A DNA stretch of 64,000 nt from Methanocaldococcus sp. FS406-22 (GCF_000025525.1 NC_013887.1:1658871-1722870), one strand, 5' to 3'; positions 25,889 to 37,002 are shown, counted from the first letter of the stretch. Notes: generated by a model not told the origin, from the letters alone. A program made the numbers and translations.

Positions 25889-27199
25889 ATGAAAAAGTTA
25901 GTTCCGATATTGGAAAAGATTCCAGAGGTTGAATTGCCAGTTAGGGAGGTAACATTTAAAGAGAAACTTAAATGGACTGGAATAGTTCTGGTTCTTTATT
26001 TCATTATGGGGTGTATCGATATTTACACAGCAGGAGCTCAAATTCCAGCGATATTTGAGTTCTGGCAAACAATTACAGCATCAAAGATGGGGACTTTAAT
26101 TACCTTAGGGATTGGGCCTATAGTTACAGCTGGAATTATCATGCAGTTATTGGTTGGTTCAGGAATCATTCAGATGGACTTATCAATTCCAGAAAACAGG
26201 GCTTTGTTCCAAGGATGTCAGAAGCTTTTATCTATAATAATGTGTTTTGTTGAAGCAGTTCTATTCGTTGGAGCAGGAGCATTTGGAGCTTTAACTCCAA
26301 TGTTGGCATTTTTGATAGTTATTCAGATTGCCTTAGGTTCAATAATCTTAATTTATTTGGATGAAATTGTTTCAAAGTATGGTATTGGTTCAGGTATTGG
26401 GCTGTTTATTGCTGCTGGTGTTTCACAAACAATATTTGTTGGAACTTTTGGACCAGAAGGGTATTTATGGAAGTTTTTAAACTCATTGATTCAGGGAGTT
26501 CCAAATATAGAATACATTGCCCCAATACTTGGAACAATAATTGTCTTTCTTATAGTGGTGTATGCTGAATCAATGAGGGTTGAAATTCCATTAGCCCATG
26601 GAAGAATTAAAGGAGCTGTTGGGAAATATCCAATAAAATTCATCTATGTCTCAAACATACCCGTTATATTGGCAGCAGCATTACTTGCAAATGTTCAGCT
26701 TTGGGGTTTGGTATTGTATAGGATGGGGGTTCCAATACTTGGACATTATGAGGGAGGAAGACCAATAGATGGCATTGCCTATTATCTTTCAACTCCATAT
26801 GGGTTATTGAATGTTATTTCAGACCCTCTCCATGCAATAGTTTATCTAATAACAATGATAATCTTAAGTGTAATCTTTGGTATATTTTGGGTTGAAACTA
26901 CTGGCTTAGACCCAAAAAGTATGGCTAAGAGAATTGGCTCATTAAACATGGCAATTAAAGGATTTAGGAAGAGTGAGAAGGCAATTGAGCAGAGATTGAG
27001 AAGGTATATTCCACCATTAACAGTTATGAGTTCTGCATTTGTTGGATTCTTAGCGGCAGTTGCAAACTTCACTGGAGCTTTAGGAGGAGGAACCGGGGTT
27101 TTATTAACAGTCTCTATCGTATATAGAATGTATGAGCAACTCCTAAGAGAGAAGGTAAGTGAGTTACACCCAGTAATAGCAAAATTATTAAATAAGTAA
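25889..27199 (+). CDS. secY: SecY, protein translocase channel subunit
   Basis: A 436-residue, ten-helix channel of the Sec translocon, the same length as the crystallised M. jannaschii SecY and very similar throughout (MKKLVPILEKIPEVELPVRE start, plug region, GVGTG-like GGGTGVLLTVSIVYRMYEQLLREK end). Differences from the M. jannaschii sequence I remember show this is a related species or strain. ATG 25889 is used for family length; a TTG four codons earlier at 25877 sits better relative to GGTGG and may be the true start (MENIMKKLV). Confidence 0.97.
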   Translation: MKKLVPILEKIPEVELPVREVTFKEKLKWTGIVLVLYFIMGCIDIYTAGAQIPAIFEFWQTITASKMGTLITLGIGPIVTAGIIMQLLVGSGIIQMDLSIPENRALFQGCQKLLSIIMCFVEAVLFVGAGAFGALTPMLAFLIVIQIALGSIILIYLDEIVSKYGIGSGIGLFIAAGVSQTIFVGTFGPEGYLWKFLNSLIQGVPNIEYIAPILGTIIVFLIVVYAESMRVEIPLAHGRIKGAVGKYPIKFIYVSNIPVILAAALLANVQLWGLVLYRMGVPILGHYEGGRPIDGIAYYLSTPYGLLNVISDPLHAIVYLITMIILSVIFGIFWVETTGLDPKSMAKRIGSLNMAIKGFRKSEKAIEQRLRRYIPPLTVMSSAFVGFLAAVANFTGALGGGTGVLLTVSIVYRMYEQLLREKVSELHPVIAKLLNK

Positions 27200-27221
27200 A
27201 AGATTGACATTTATAGAGAGA

Positions 27222-27934
<713 letters not shown>

Positions 27935-27983
27935 TCCTTTATAGTTAATATTAAATTTTTAAATAACCAAATAAGGTGAGTTG

Positions 27984-28580
27984 ATGTTTGAATCTATAAC
28001 AAATATTTACTACACTACCTTGGATACAATTTTTATGCCCATAATAAAAGTTTTACATCCTGCCTTAGCAATTTTAATCATTGCAATAATTGTCTCTTCA
28101 ATTATAAATATAGCTACAAAACTTTTAGTTGACCAGAAGAGAGTTGCTGAATTAAAAAAAGAGATTCAAGAGTTTCAGGTTAAATTTAAAAAAATGTCTA
28201 AAAATCCTGAAATGATGGAAAAACTCCAAGAAGAGCAGCAGAGAATTATGCAACTCAATGCCGAGCTAATGAAGATGAGTTTTAAGCCGATGATATACAC
28301 ATGGGTTCCAATAATTTTAATATTTATTTATTTAAGGCACGTTTATGGATTTGGTGGAGTTTATCAGGAACTAAATCCAGGTTGGAATGGAGTTGTTGTG
28401 TATCTGCCTATAATATTATCTAAGGTTTTATTTATTGATTTCTGGCACTGGCTTGGTTCAATACTTTATAAAGGAGGATTTAAAATAGTTTCTAATACGG
28501 CTTTAGGTTGGCTGGGTTGGTATATTCTCTGTTCATTTGCAACATCAACCGTTCTGAGAAAAATACTTGGAATAAAGTAA
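27984..28580 (+). CDS. DUF106 membrane protein (YidC/Oxa1/EMC3 superfamily)
   Basis: A 198-residue membrane protein with an N-terminal segment, a TM near residues 20-45, a cytosolic coiled-coil hairpin ([41 protein letters not shown]), and two or more further TMs. This is the archaeal YidC-like core (DUF106), a membrane insertase related to EMC3 and TMCO1. Its place next to secY supports a role in membrane protein insertion. ATG 27984 follows AAGGTGAGTTG; a TTG one codon earlier is possible. Confidence 0.92.
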   Translation: MFESITNIYYTTLDTIFMPIIKVLHPALAILIIAIIVSSIINIATKLLVDQKRVAELKKEIQEFQVKFKKMSKNPEMMEKLQEEQQRIMQLNAELMKMSFKPMIYTWVPIILIFIYLRHVYGFGGVYQELNPGWNGVVVYLPIILSKVLFIDFWHWLGSILYKGGFKIVSNTALGWLGWYILCSFATSTVLRKILGIK

Positions 28581-28601
28581 CTATTTAAATTTATGATTTT
28601 A

Positions 28602-29210
28602 TTAATTTTGAAAGACATTAATTTTTTCCTTTTCGTTACCTTTTTCTTTATCTTCTTCTTTATCTTTCTGCTTTTCTTCAACCTTTAAAAATTTGTTTTT
28701 CTTCTTTTTCTCTAGTTTTTCTCTATCTAATTGAAATTCCTCTCCAATTTTAATTACATAATCGGCAATATTCTGTAAAGCTGTAGAAAAACCTGGTTCA
28801 GCTCCTATGACTATAACTTTTTTTCCTCTCTCTTTTGCCTTTCTAATTGCTGGAAGAAAGTCGGCATCCCTCGTTACATAGGCAATAGTGTCAATGTTTG
28901 GATTAAAAACGAGCTCAGTGGCATCTACAGCCATTTCAACATCTACATCTCCAGCAGATATCTTTGGTTCAAAACCTTGATTTATAACTGCCTCTATTAA
29001 TTTATCTGATGCATACTGGTTTAGATAGACCCTACCAATAACAATGTCACCAAATTCACTTAGAACCTCCCTAATTTTATCTAAATCAATGTTAAATTCT
29101 TTTCTAAGCATGTTTGGGCCGTCAATTAACAATGCAATTCTATGCTCTCCTTTCCTTTTCCATGCTTTTTCATAAATTTTGCTGGTTAAGCTTTCTAATT
29201 TCTTCCACAT
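28602..29210 (-). CDS. NYN/PIN-like domain protein (LabA/DUF88 family)
   Basis: A 202-residue protein whose first 155 residues form an NYN domain, a predicted metal-dependent RNase fold. Seen: [14 protein letters not shown] (first acidic residue, D30), [14 protein letters not shown], and [43 protein letters not shown], with the expected Asp residues. The last 40 residues are a Lys/Glu-rich tail. ATG at 29210 follows GGTGAAATT. RNA substrate unknown. Convergent with the Oxa1-like gene. Confidence 0.85.
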   Translation of the reverse strand: MWKKLESLTSKIYEKAWKRKGEHRIALLIDGPNMLRKEFNIDLDKIREVLSEFGDIVIGRVYLNQYASDKLIEAVINQGFEPKISAGDVDVEMAVDATELVFNPNIDTIAYVTRDADFLPAIRKAKERGKKVIVIGAEPGFSTALQNIADYVIKIGEEFQLDREKLEKKKKNKFLKVEEKQKDKEEDKEKGNEKEKINVFQN

Positions 29211-29387
29211 AATTTCACCAACATTGATATAATAAAAAATGATTAACTAACACTGTTAAACGAAATGGGAATATATTTATAAGATGGTAATTATACTATT
29301 TAGTGTTTAATCTTAATTTAATAGTTATATCTTATAGTATAAATTACATGGGTTATAATTAAAATAATCAATAATCAGGGTGATTCT

Positions 29388-29684
29388 ATGTATATTTGCC
29401 CATACTGTGGAGGAGATTGTGTAAATGAAGATGCTGCAAATATGTATCTAAAAATGGTTGAAAAGTTCTTTAAATATCAAAATAAAGAGAGTGATATAAC
29501 CTTTGAAAAATATCCTACTGTTGGAGAGGTTGGAGAGTGTAAAGAAACAGGAGAGAGAATATATCTCTGTCCTTACTGCAAAAAACCGTTTAAAGCATAT
29601 TACGAGAAAGATAAGGTCGTTATAACATGTCCAAATTGTAATAAAACTTTATGCTTGCCAGCGACAAATAGGACATTTTGTTAA
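29388..29684 (+). CDS. Small zinc-finger protein
   Basis: A 98-residue protein with three CxxC-type knuckles: CPYCGGDC at the N terminus, CPYCKKPFKAYY near residues 64-75 and CPNCNKTLC near 84-92, separated by a helical segment. This suggests two zinc ribbons. I do not recognise the family. ATG follows AGGGTGATTCT. Its last 4 bases overlap the 3' end of the convergent dph2 gene. Confidence 0.75.
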   Translation: MYICPYCGGDCVNEDAANMYLKMVEKFFKYQNKESDITFEKYPTVGEVGECKETGERIYLCPYCKKPFKAYYEKDKVVITCPNCNKTLCLPATNRTFC

Positions 29685-30652
29685 AAATCCTCTTCTTTAA
29701 TTTCATCAAACTTATATTTAAAACTATTTTTCAAGAAAAGTTTAAATTCTTCTGGAGTGTAAATCGGTTTTTTATATAGTATATAGTCATCCAATACAAT
29801 CCTTGGGCATGCAACTATGATATAGCAATCAACATCATAAAATAAGATATCTGGGGATATAGTATCGGCTAATATTGGGAGATAGTAGATATTATTTTTT
29901 TCTAATAATTTTGTAATTTCATCAAAAACCTTTTTTCTATACTGTCCCTTTTTTGTTGATAAAACAACTCCAACCTTTTTTGGTCTGTTTAGCATTAATT
30001 TAGATATAGCTAAAATTCTCTTCTTTATAAACTTATTAATTTCTTCTTTGGATATCTTATCAAAGCATTTAGAGATTGGGTTGTATATAAAAACCTCTCT
30101 TTGATATTTGTAGGTAAGCATTAAAGGATGGAATCTCCCAGTTCCAACAAATAAAATTATATCTCCCTCTTTAATCTCTCCTCTACAACCTAAAATTATA
30201 CTTGGATTGAAATCCTTTAAAAGTTTTTTATATTGGATGGTTGTTGCTATAGCAACTTTTTTTCCTTCATTTTCATGTTTTTCTATAAAGTTTTTTATAT
30301 TATCTAAAATTTTCTCCTCTTCATCTTTATCAAATACGTGATATGCTGGAATAAAGAGAGTTTTAATCTCTGGATTTGCATAACTAAGTTTTTCATGTCC
30401 ATAGTGGATGATTAAATCAACATTTAAGTTTTTAACATGACTGTCTATTAAATCACAAGCCCCAAAACAGGTATTTCCCCATAAGTATATCTCAACATCT
30501 ATATTTTTTTGTTTAAAGTATTGCTTAATTTTTTCAATTTCCTTCTCAACAGATAATTTTAAACCTTCTGGAGCTTGAAAAACTACTTTTGGATTGTTTT
30601 TGTTTAGATTTTCAATCTCTTTTATAACCCTTTCAGTTTCTAAGTCAAACAA
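29681..30652 (-). CDS. dph2: Dph2, diphthamide synthase (3-amino-3-carboxypropyl transfer)
   Basis: Non-canonical radical SAM enzyme that makes the first intermediate of diphthamide on elongation factor 2. Seen: the three cysteine regions that hold the [4Fe-4S] cluster: NTCFGACD (residues 61-67), ILGCRGEI (about 163-170) and VACPRIV (about 288-294). Length 323 is normal for archaeal Dph2. ATG at 30652 follows GGTGAT. It appears to be a lone gene next to the small CRISPR array. Confidence 0.92.
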   Translation of the reverse strand: MFDLETERVIKEIENLNKNNPKVVFQAPEGLKLSVEKEIEKIKQYFKQKNIDVEIYLWGNTCFGACDLIDSHVKNLNVDLIIHYGHEKLSYANPEIKTLFIPAYHVFDKDEEEKILDNIKNFIEKHENEGKKVAIATTIQYKKLLKDFNPSIILGCRGEIKEGDIILFVGTGRFHPLMLTYKYQREVFIYNPISKCFDKISKEEINKFIKKRILAISKLMLNRPKKVGVVLSTKKGQYRKKVFDEITKLLEKNNIYYLPILADTISPDILFYDVDCYIIVACPRIVLDDYILYKKPIYTPEEFKLFLKNSFKYKFDEIKEEDF

Positions 30653-30780
30653 ATCATCACCTTTTTTGAAATTTTCAATAAAAATAGTTTTGTGAAATGA
30701 TATAAATATGCAATATAATTTGATAATCTAAATGTATAAATATAGAATTTATAAGAAAAAAGCAAATTTTAATTTTTAAC

Positions 30781-30967
30781 ATTTTTATCCTTATTTTAAT
30801 GGACTGGAGATTCAAACTGGCAGTAGAAATAATATTAACAGGAAAAGATGCTGAGTTTCCATCCTTGTTTTAATGGACTACCGACTCAAACAAAACAATT
30901 ATGTGGGGTGATATTACATGTTTAAAAAATGTTTCCATCCTTATTTTAATGGACTACTAATTCAAAC
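30781..30967 (-). CRISPR. Mini CRISPR array: 3 repeats, 2 spacers
   Basis: Three 37-nt repeats at 30781-30817, 30855-30891 and 30931-30967, separated by 37- and 39-nt unique spacers. Read on the minus strand the repeat begins GTTTGAAT(T)AGTAGTCC and ends TTAAAATAAGGATGGAAAC. The leftmost repeat is degenerate, so it is the leader-distal end. The AT-rich region to the right (30968-31400) is then the leader, giving minus-strand transcription; a TATA box at about 30999-31014 on that strand fits. Different repeat from the 34.4-kb array, but both end GGATGGAAAC. Confidence 0.85.
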
Positions 30968-31402
30968 CCTTACCCTCTGCCTTTATAATATGCTTAAACT
31001 CTTATATATATCTTTCTATTTTTACCCCAATGTTCTTACTACTTAATTATTAAATCGTTTATAAGATTAAGAAAGGTTGTGCATATAGGTATATAAATTA
31101 TAAGCACAACCATAAACAAAAATTTCGATAATTAACTAATTTTTACTATGAAATAAGTATTATCTAATACTAAAACCTATAAAACAAACTTAAACTACCA
31201 AAATCTAACAAAAACAAAACCTTAAAATTGAAAAAATCAGTATTACTCTCTATAAATTTTCTAATACAAAATTCCAACAGAGAGTATATAAAACCAAGAA
31301 CATAAAATTAAAAACTCTAATATAGACATTAAAAATTTTAATAAGCTAAATTAAATATAACTAAGTTTCAAATAAACTATAAAAAATGCCGAGTTGATGG
31401 AA
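30968..31402 (-). other. Putative leader of the mini CRISPR array
   Basis: About 430 bp with no ORF, extremely AT-rich, between the array and cobQ. On the minus strand AGATATATATAAGAG lies about 35-45 bp before the first repeat, a plausible box A. The right part also carries the cobQ promoter; no clear RBS is visible for cobQ beyond GATGGAAATG. Confidence 0.55.
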
Positions 31403-32881
31403 ATGGCAGAGTTTATAATGGTTGTTGGAACATCATCAAACAGTGGGAAAACAACAATAACTGCTGGATTATGTAGAATTTTAGCAAATAAGGGCTATAA
31501 AGTAGCCCCATTCAAATCTCAAAATATGAGTTTGAATTCAAGGGTTGCAAAGGAAGATGGAGAGATAGCTATAGCCCAATACACTCAAAGCTTAGCTTGC
31601 AGGGTAGAGCCATCAGTGCATTTTAACCCAATTTTATTGAAGCCAAAAGGTAATTTCATCTCTCAAGTTATAGTCCATGGAAGGCCATACAAGGATATGA
31701 ACTACAATGAATATAGAAAGAATAAAGATTTCTTTTTACAAAAAATTAAAGAGAGTTTGGAGATTTTGGATAAAGAGTATGATTATGTTGTTATGGAAGG
31801 AGCTGGGAGTTGTTGTGAGATAAATTTATTGAAGGATGATATAGCAAATTTAAGGATAGCTGAAATGGTTAATGCAAAAGCCATCTTAGTTGCAGATATT
31901 GATAGAGGGGGAGTTTTTGCCTCAATATATGGAACTATAAAGCTTCTTCCTGAAAATTGGAGGAAGCTTATTAAAGGAATTGTGATAAATAAATTTAGAG
32001 GAAATGCAGATGTTTTAAAAGAAGGGATTGAAAAAATTGAAGAGCTAACGGGAATTCCAGTTTTGGGCATAGTTCCTTATGATGAAAATCTTGTTCTACC
32101 AGAAGAGGATAGTCAAGTTTTGCAGAGCATGAGAAGTTTTGGAAATGCAAAAAGTGGAGTTGAGGTTAATGTAGTTAGGTTTTCAAAGATATCAAATTTT
32201 ACTGACTTAGACCCATTAAGATACGATGCATTTATAAAGTTTATTGACTTTGATGATGACATAACAGGAGATATCTTAGTGCTTCCAGGGACAAGGAGTT
32301 CAACAAAAGAGGCATATTATTTAAAACAACATAACTTTGATGAAAAAGTTTTGGAGTTTTTGAAAGATGGGGGAATTGTTATTGGTATCTGTGGAGGTTA
32401 TCAAGTTTTGGGGAAAGAGTTGATTGATAAAGAGAAGAAAGAATCAGATGTTGGAGATATTGAGGGCTTAAAAATCTTTGATGCAAAAACATACTTTGGA
32501 AATGATAAGGTAGTTAAAAACTCTTATGGATGCTTAGAAATAAATAACAAGATATTTAATGTTAAGGGCTATGAGATACACGAGGGAATAACGTATTCAA
32601 AAGAAAAACCACTTATAAAAATTGAGAGGGGCTTTGGAAACTGCGGAAATGGATTTGATGGCTCTATTAAGAAATTTAGTGATGGATTAGCTATAGGAAC
32701 TTATTTCCATGGAATATTTGAAAATTATGAGTTTAGAAATTACATTATTAATTTAATTAGAAAAAGGAAAGGTTTAAATGAGATTGAGGGAGATTCATAT
32801 AAAGATAGTATAGAAAAAAGTTTAAACTACTTTGCTGAAGTTGTAGAGAGAAATGTTAATTTAGAGCCGTTTGGTATTTAA
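31403..32881 (+). CDS. cobQ: CobQ, cobyric acid synthase
   Basis: Glutamine- and ATP-dependent amidase that amidates four carboxyls of adenosylcobyrinate a,c-diamide during cobamide synthesis, needed for methyltransferases of methanogenesis. Seen: N-terminal dethiobiotin synthetase-like [10 protein letters not shown] (about 8-17), [24 protein letters not shown], and a C-terminal glutaminase domain with [10 protein letters not shown] (nucleophile Cys near 330) and TYFHGIFEN (His near 435). About 492 residues, normal. The start is uncertain: ATG 31397 or TTG 31394 are alternatives. Confidence 0.93.
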   Translation: MAEFIMVVGTSSNSGKTTITAGLCRILANKGYKVAPFKSQNMSLNSRVAKEDGEIAIAQYTQSLACRVEPSVHFNPILLKPKGNFISQVIVHGRPYKDMNYNEYRKNKDFFLQKIKESLEILDKEYDYVVMEGAGSCCEINLLKDDIANLRIAEMVNAKAILVADIDRGGVFASIYGTIKLLPENWRKLIKGIVINKFRGNADVLKEGIEKIEELTGIPVLGIVPYDENLVLPEEDSQVLQSMRSFGNAKSGVEVNVVRFSKISNFTDLDPLRYDAFIKFIDFDDDITGDILVLPGTRSSTKEAYYLKQHNFDEKVLEFLKDGGIVIGICGGYQVLGKELIDKEKKESDVGDIEGLKIFDAKTYFGNDKVVKNSYGCLEINNKIFNVKGYEIHEGITYSKEKPLIKIERGFGNCGNGFDGSIKKFSDGLAIGTYFHGIFENYEFRNYIINLIRKRKGLNEIEGDSYKDSIEKSLNYFAEVVERNVNLEPFGI

Positions 32882-32954
32882 ATGAAATCAAAAGTTATAT
32901 GAAAGTCACTACCTAAAAAGTTAAAAGTAACACAAAAAACAAGCTGGGATATTA

Positions 32955-33965
32955 ATGGTAGAGATTAATTTAAGAGAATTGAAGAAATATGCAAATCCAT
33001 TCTTTTTAACAATAAGAAAGGATAAGATTTTAGTTAATAACAAGAGAATGGCAAGATTATCAAGAACAAAGATGGATAAAATTGAAGAAGAGTTTGGAAT
33101 TCCAGTAGTGTATTCAAAAACTTATGAATATGTATCAACAAAGGTTGGGAGGTTTATTAATAAGCATAAAATCATAGCTCCGAGGGATGTTGTTATAGTT
33201 GGATTGAGTGGAGGAAAGGATAGCTTGTTGTTGTTGCATTTATTAGAGGTTTATAGAAGAAAATATGGGATAAAATTGATAGCTGTCACTGTAGATGTGA
33301 ATATTGGAGGAATTAGACCTTGGAGTGAGGATAAAGAGGGAGTTAAATTAATAAAACACCACTGTGAGATGTTGGATGTTCCTCACTTAATATTAAAAAA
33401 TGATTTGGATGTTGTTGAATTATCTGAAATATTAACAAAAAATTCCAAAGGAATGGAGTTTTCTCCATGTTTCTCTTGCTCTGTAATTAAAAGGCATTTA
33501 TTGGGGAAATTAGCTAAGGAAATTGCTGAGGAGGAAAATATTCCTTATGAAAAGGTTAAATTAGCTTATGGACATAATTTAGATGATAATTCAGACACAA
33601 TCTTAGCAAACATCTTTAAAGGAGAGAGATTAAAGTTTATGAGGCCATTAACGAGGTTTAAATACAACGAGGTTGATTATCAGAGCTTTAAAATTCCGTT
33701 GGAGGAGTGTATAATCATTAGACCTATGCTTCCAGTATTGGAGAGGGATATAATAAAAGCCCTTGAGGAGTGTGGAATAGAATATTATAAAGATAAGGAT
33801 ATGTGTCCATACAGTAGAGATAGAGGAGATAGTGTAAGGAGGAGATGCCACGAAATTTTAGAGAAGTTGGAGGAGGAGATTCCAAATATTAGGGAGATGG
33901 TAGTTAGTTCTGCTTTAAAAACAGTTGAGTATTATAGCAAAAATCCTTATGATTTAGAAGAATGA
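32955..33965 (+). CDS. PP-loop ATPase, tRNA thiolation type (TtuA/Ncs6/TtcA superfamily)
   Basis: A 336-residue adenylating enzyme with the PP-loop GLSGGKDSLLLLHLL at about residues 79-93, CFSCSVIKRHLLGKLA near 174-189 (CxxC for cluster or sulfur chemistry), GHNLDDNSDTILANIF near 202-217, and RPMLPVLERDI and MCPYSRDRGDSVRRR near the C terminus. These place it with tRNA 2-thiolation enzymes. The N terminus lacks the zinc-finger start of TtuA, so the exact tRNA position modified is uncertain. A weak RBS (GCTGGGATATTA) precedes ATG 32955. Confidence 0.8.
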   Translation: MVEINLRELKKYANPFFLTIRKDKILVNNKRMARLSRTKMDKIEEEFGIPVVYSKTYEYVSTKVGRFINKHKIIAPRDVVIVGLSGGKDSLLLLHLLEVYRRKYGIKLIAVTVDVNIGGIRPWSEDKEGVKLIKHHCEMLDVPHLILKNDLDVVELSEILTKNSKGMEFSPCFSCSVIKRHLLGKLAKEIAEEENIPYEKVKLAYGHNLDDNSDTILANIFKGERLKFMRPLTRFKYNEVDYQSFKIPLEECIIIRPMLPVLERDIIKALEECGIEYYKDKDMCPYSRDRGDSVRRRCHEILEKLEEEIPNIREMVVSSALKTVEYYSKNPYDLEE

Positions 33966-34410
33966 GTTAAAAAGAGCACAAAATATTTATATGGGTTTTT
34001 TGATATTTTTATTTGTTTGATTTAGTTGTTTATTGTAGTGTTGTGGTTGTCTCGTTGGATGTGTTTGAAATTTAATAAGGTTGTTAATTAGATAGTATTT
34101 ATCAATTTAGAGAATTTAAGTTCAATTTCTAAGGGTCTGTAAGTTTGATTATTTGGAATATTTATGTTTATTGAATTATTTAGATTTTTAAAAGTTAAGA
34201 GTGAATAGTAAGTAAAATGAGATTTCTCTAACTAATAAGTTAAATCTTCAAATTTAAAAGAATAAAAATCCTCTATTTTGTATATGAGAAAAAAACTTAT
34301 ATAGTGTTGGATTTATAAATGAAAGGGGTTATTTATACTTAGAAAAATATGGTTCCGAAAAGCTTAAATATTAGAAGAACTATTAAAATTATATTATCGA
34401 TGATTGCCTT
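33966..34410 (+). other. Leader of the large CRISPR array
   Basis: About 445 bp with no ORF, AT-rich, immediately before the first perfect repeat. A TATA-like ACTTATATAG at about 34296-34304 would start transcription near 34325. The intact repeats start at this side and the degenerate repeat is at the far end, so this is the leader. Confidence 0.65.
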
Positions 34411-35357
34411 GTTAAAATAAGACCTCTTGGAGGATGGAAACCACTGCCCCCGAAGGGTTTATATTAGCATAGGTATGGCTGTAGTTAAAATAAGACCTCT
34501 TGGAGGATGGAAACTCAATTGCATCAAGGCATACAAATATGTCTAGTTTTTTCATAAGTTAAAATAAGACCTCTTGGAGGATGGAAACTCTGCATCTTTT
34601 ACTTGTATTGCAGTAATTTTTGAAGTTAAAATAAGACCTCTTGGAGGATGGAAACATATTAACTAAACAACTGTATAAACATGCACGAAGTTGGTTAAAA
34701 TAAGACCTCTTGGAGGATGGAAACTATTTTGGTTCAAACAATTCTGAGAGTCTGAGAATCACATTGTTAAAATAAGACCTCTTGGAGGATGGAAACCAAC
34801 AGTTGGTTTTGGCAAGGCATTTTTCATGTGTAATATTGTTAAAATAAGACCTCTTGGAGGATGGAAACATTGGATGGATAGAGTGGGGAGGCAGAAGGAT
34901 AATTGTGTTAAAATAAGACCTCTTGGAGGATGGAAACTCATCTGTATGTTGCATTTCTAAAATAGCAAAAGAGACTAGTTAAAATAAGACCTCTTGGAGG
35001 ATGGAAACAGCCCAGTTTGCTCCATACTTGAGTATGTTTCCATGTTAAAATAAGACCTCTTGGAGGATGGAAACATAAGTTTTCTCCTAAATTCAAAAAA
35101 TAATTTTTTCTTTTTGTTAAAATAAGACCTCTTGGAGGATGGAAACATGTGACGTTCATCAGGATTATTTCACATTACAGGCAACAAGTTAAAATAAGAC
35201 CTCTTGGAGGATGGAAACACATAAAACCAAATCCACCACCACCAGCACTAAAACCTTTTGTTAAAATAAGACCTCTTGGAGGATGGAAATTATGTTATTT
35301 TTTCGGGAGTCAATAACGGAACTACTGTTAAAATCAGACCTCTTAGAGGTTTTATTC
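34411..35357 (+). CRISPR. CRISPR array: 14 repeats, 13 spacers
   Basis: 31-nt repeats beginning GTTAAAATAAGACCTCTTGG and ending AGGATGGAAAC start at 34411, 34484, 34558, 34625, 34694, 34766, 34838, 34907, 34978, 35044, 35116, 35188, 35260 and 35327. Spacers are 35-43 nt, all distinct. The thirteenth repeat ends in T rather than C, and the fourteenth is degenerate in its last third, marking the leader-distal end on the right; the leader is on the left. No cas genes are within the window, so the array depends on Cas proteins encoded elsewhere. One spacer (35219-35259) is notable for a CCACCACCACC run. Confidence 0.97.
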
Positions 35358-35551
35358 TCTTTTAAGGATTAAACCAAAAGTAAAAAAGCTATTTTTATCT
35401 CTTACTTAGTAATACTTATACATCTAAATATACAACAAACTATTTAAGTTAGTAATACTAAAAGAGAAAAAATCCCGAAAAAATTTTCCAACCAGTATTA
35501 AAAATTATTACAAATTTAGACTAAAAAATCCTGAACTCTTAGAGGATAAGG

Positions 35552-36508
35552 TTATTTAAAAAACCTTGCTCCCTGTTTAGTTCCTCTTTTTTTCAATATC
35601 TCACTCACTCTGTTCATAATCTTCAACCTACCAAGATACCATTCTGGAGATACCTTAATGTTTTCTGGAACTTTGTCTTTAGATACTCTTTGAATTAGCA
35701 CATAGGGAGATAGATGCTCTAAAAAATCACAAACTAAGTTTATATATTGTTTTTCATCTAACGTTCTGTATTCTCCCTTCCAATACATCTCCTCTAATTT
35801 TGTATCTTTAACAACAACTAAGGGGTAGATTTTAACTGCTTCAATATCCAATAAAGATAAAATCTTTGCAGTTTCTATCATCTCTTTCCATGTTTCTCCG
35901 GGTAATCCTAAGATTATATGCCCACAAACTTTTATTCCCCTTTTATGACAGTCCTTTATTGCTTTTATAGTATCTGAAACATTATGCCCTCTATTTAAAA
36001 TTTCAAGTGTTTTTTGATGCATACTTTGAATTCCTAAATCAATCCAAATATCATAGCCCCTCTCAACATATTCAGCCAATATATCAAGTTTTTCTTTTTC
36101 TAAGCAATCTGGTCTTGTTCCTATCGATAAACCAATGACATCTTCATAAGATAGAGAAAAATCCCAAATTTCTTTTAATTTCTCTGCTGGAGCATAGGTA
36201 TTGGTTCCAGGATAAAAATAGATGTAAAATTTTTTAAATCCTTTTTTTCTTTGATTTTCCATCTGTTTTTCAATCTGTTCTTTTAGTGGAATGTTAGCTC
36301 TGCAGTATTTAACAGATATCGGTCTTCCCATTTCTGGGCAAAAGATACAACCACCATTTTTTTTATGAGGACAGCCAAAACCAGCATCAACAGGGATTTT
36401 AAAAACTTTCTGTTTAAATTTTTTCTTTACGTATATTCCATATTGAGCAAATAAATAACCTTCCTTATAAATTTCATCAATTATTTTAATGTCTTCATCA
36501 TTAAGCAT
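35552..36508 (-). CDS. Radical SAM protein, YhcC-like (TIGR01212 type)
   Basis: A 318-residue radical SAM enzyme. The cluster motif is in an Elp3-like arrangement, FGCPHKKNGGCIFC (about residues 44-57), followed by FYPGTNTYAP, GLSIGTRPDCL, DLGIQSMHQKTLEILNRGH and HIILGLPGE, characteristic of the family called YhcC in bacteria. Substrate unknown to me. ATG at 36508; RBS GGGGGTTATT is modest. Isolated gene to the right of the CRISPR array. Confidence 0.85.
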   Translation of the reverse strand: MLNDEDIKIIDEIYKEGYLFAQYGIYVKKKFKQKVFKIPVDAGFGCPHKKNGGCIFCPEMGRPISVKYCRANIPLKEQIEKQMENQRKKGFKKFYIYFYPGTNTYAPAEKLKEIWDFSLSYEDVIGLSIGTRPDCLEKEKLDILAEYVERGYDIWIDLGIQSMHQKTLEILNRGHNVSDTIKAIKDCHKRGIKVCGHIILGLPGETWKEMIETAKILSLLDIEAVKIYPLVVVKDTKLEEMYWKGEYRTLDEKQYINLVCDFLEHLSPYVLIQRVSKDKVPENIKVSPEWYLGRLKIMNRVSEILKKRGTKQGARFFK

Positions 36509-37002
36509 AATAACCCCCGAATTAGATATTAGCCTAACAACTAATACTAATGGAGTATATTAATATAGGACTTGGTCTTAAATAATTTCTTAGATTTTTA
36601 ATAGGAGTTTCTCGTCTGTATATTTAATGAGTATTTAATGAGAGATTTTAATGCTAAGGGGAATATTTTACATCTATTAAAAGTTTTATCCCTACGAGGT
36701 TTTATTAAAGGTTGTCATTAGAATTTCCAATACCAAAAGTTTCTGTAAATAGATAAAAATGAGGTAGAATTCTTAAAATAGAAAATTAGTGTTTTTCAAA
36801 ATATGCTACAATACTTAAGGCACTGATGAACACCTTCTTTAAGAAGGTGTCCAAATATTCCTTTATTAATTTAATAAGTTTTGAAAAACACTATAGATGA
36901 AATTAATGAATTAGTTAAAAACATAGATTTAAAACATAGTTATCTATTTATTAAGGAAATGCTATTATAAAGATAATTTAGCAGTTTTATGTGGTGAGGA
37001 TT
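36509..37002. other. Intergenic region upstream of pheS
   Basis: About 490 bp without a supported gene. It contains the family B MITE-like element at 36787-36893 and AT-rich promoter-like runs. GTGGTGAGGATT at the right end is the pheS RBS. Confidence 0.5.
36787..36893. repeat. MITE-like element, family B, copy 2
   Basis: A 107-bp segment with perfect 15-bp terminal inverted repeats: TAGTGTTTTTCAAAA (36787-36801) and TTTTGAAAAACACTA (36879-36893). In the middle is a perfect hairpin ACACCTTCTT/AAGAAGGTGT (36829-36850). A degenerate copy lies at 27222-27325, and a lone end-like AGTGTCTTTCAAAA is at about 38913-38926. Confidence 0.75.

Noticed and set aside
34724-35159. Minus-strand frames across the large CRISPR array encoding repeated [10 protein letters not shown]
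   Set aside because: They are translations of the CRISPR repeat itself and have no RBS.
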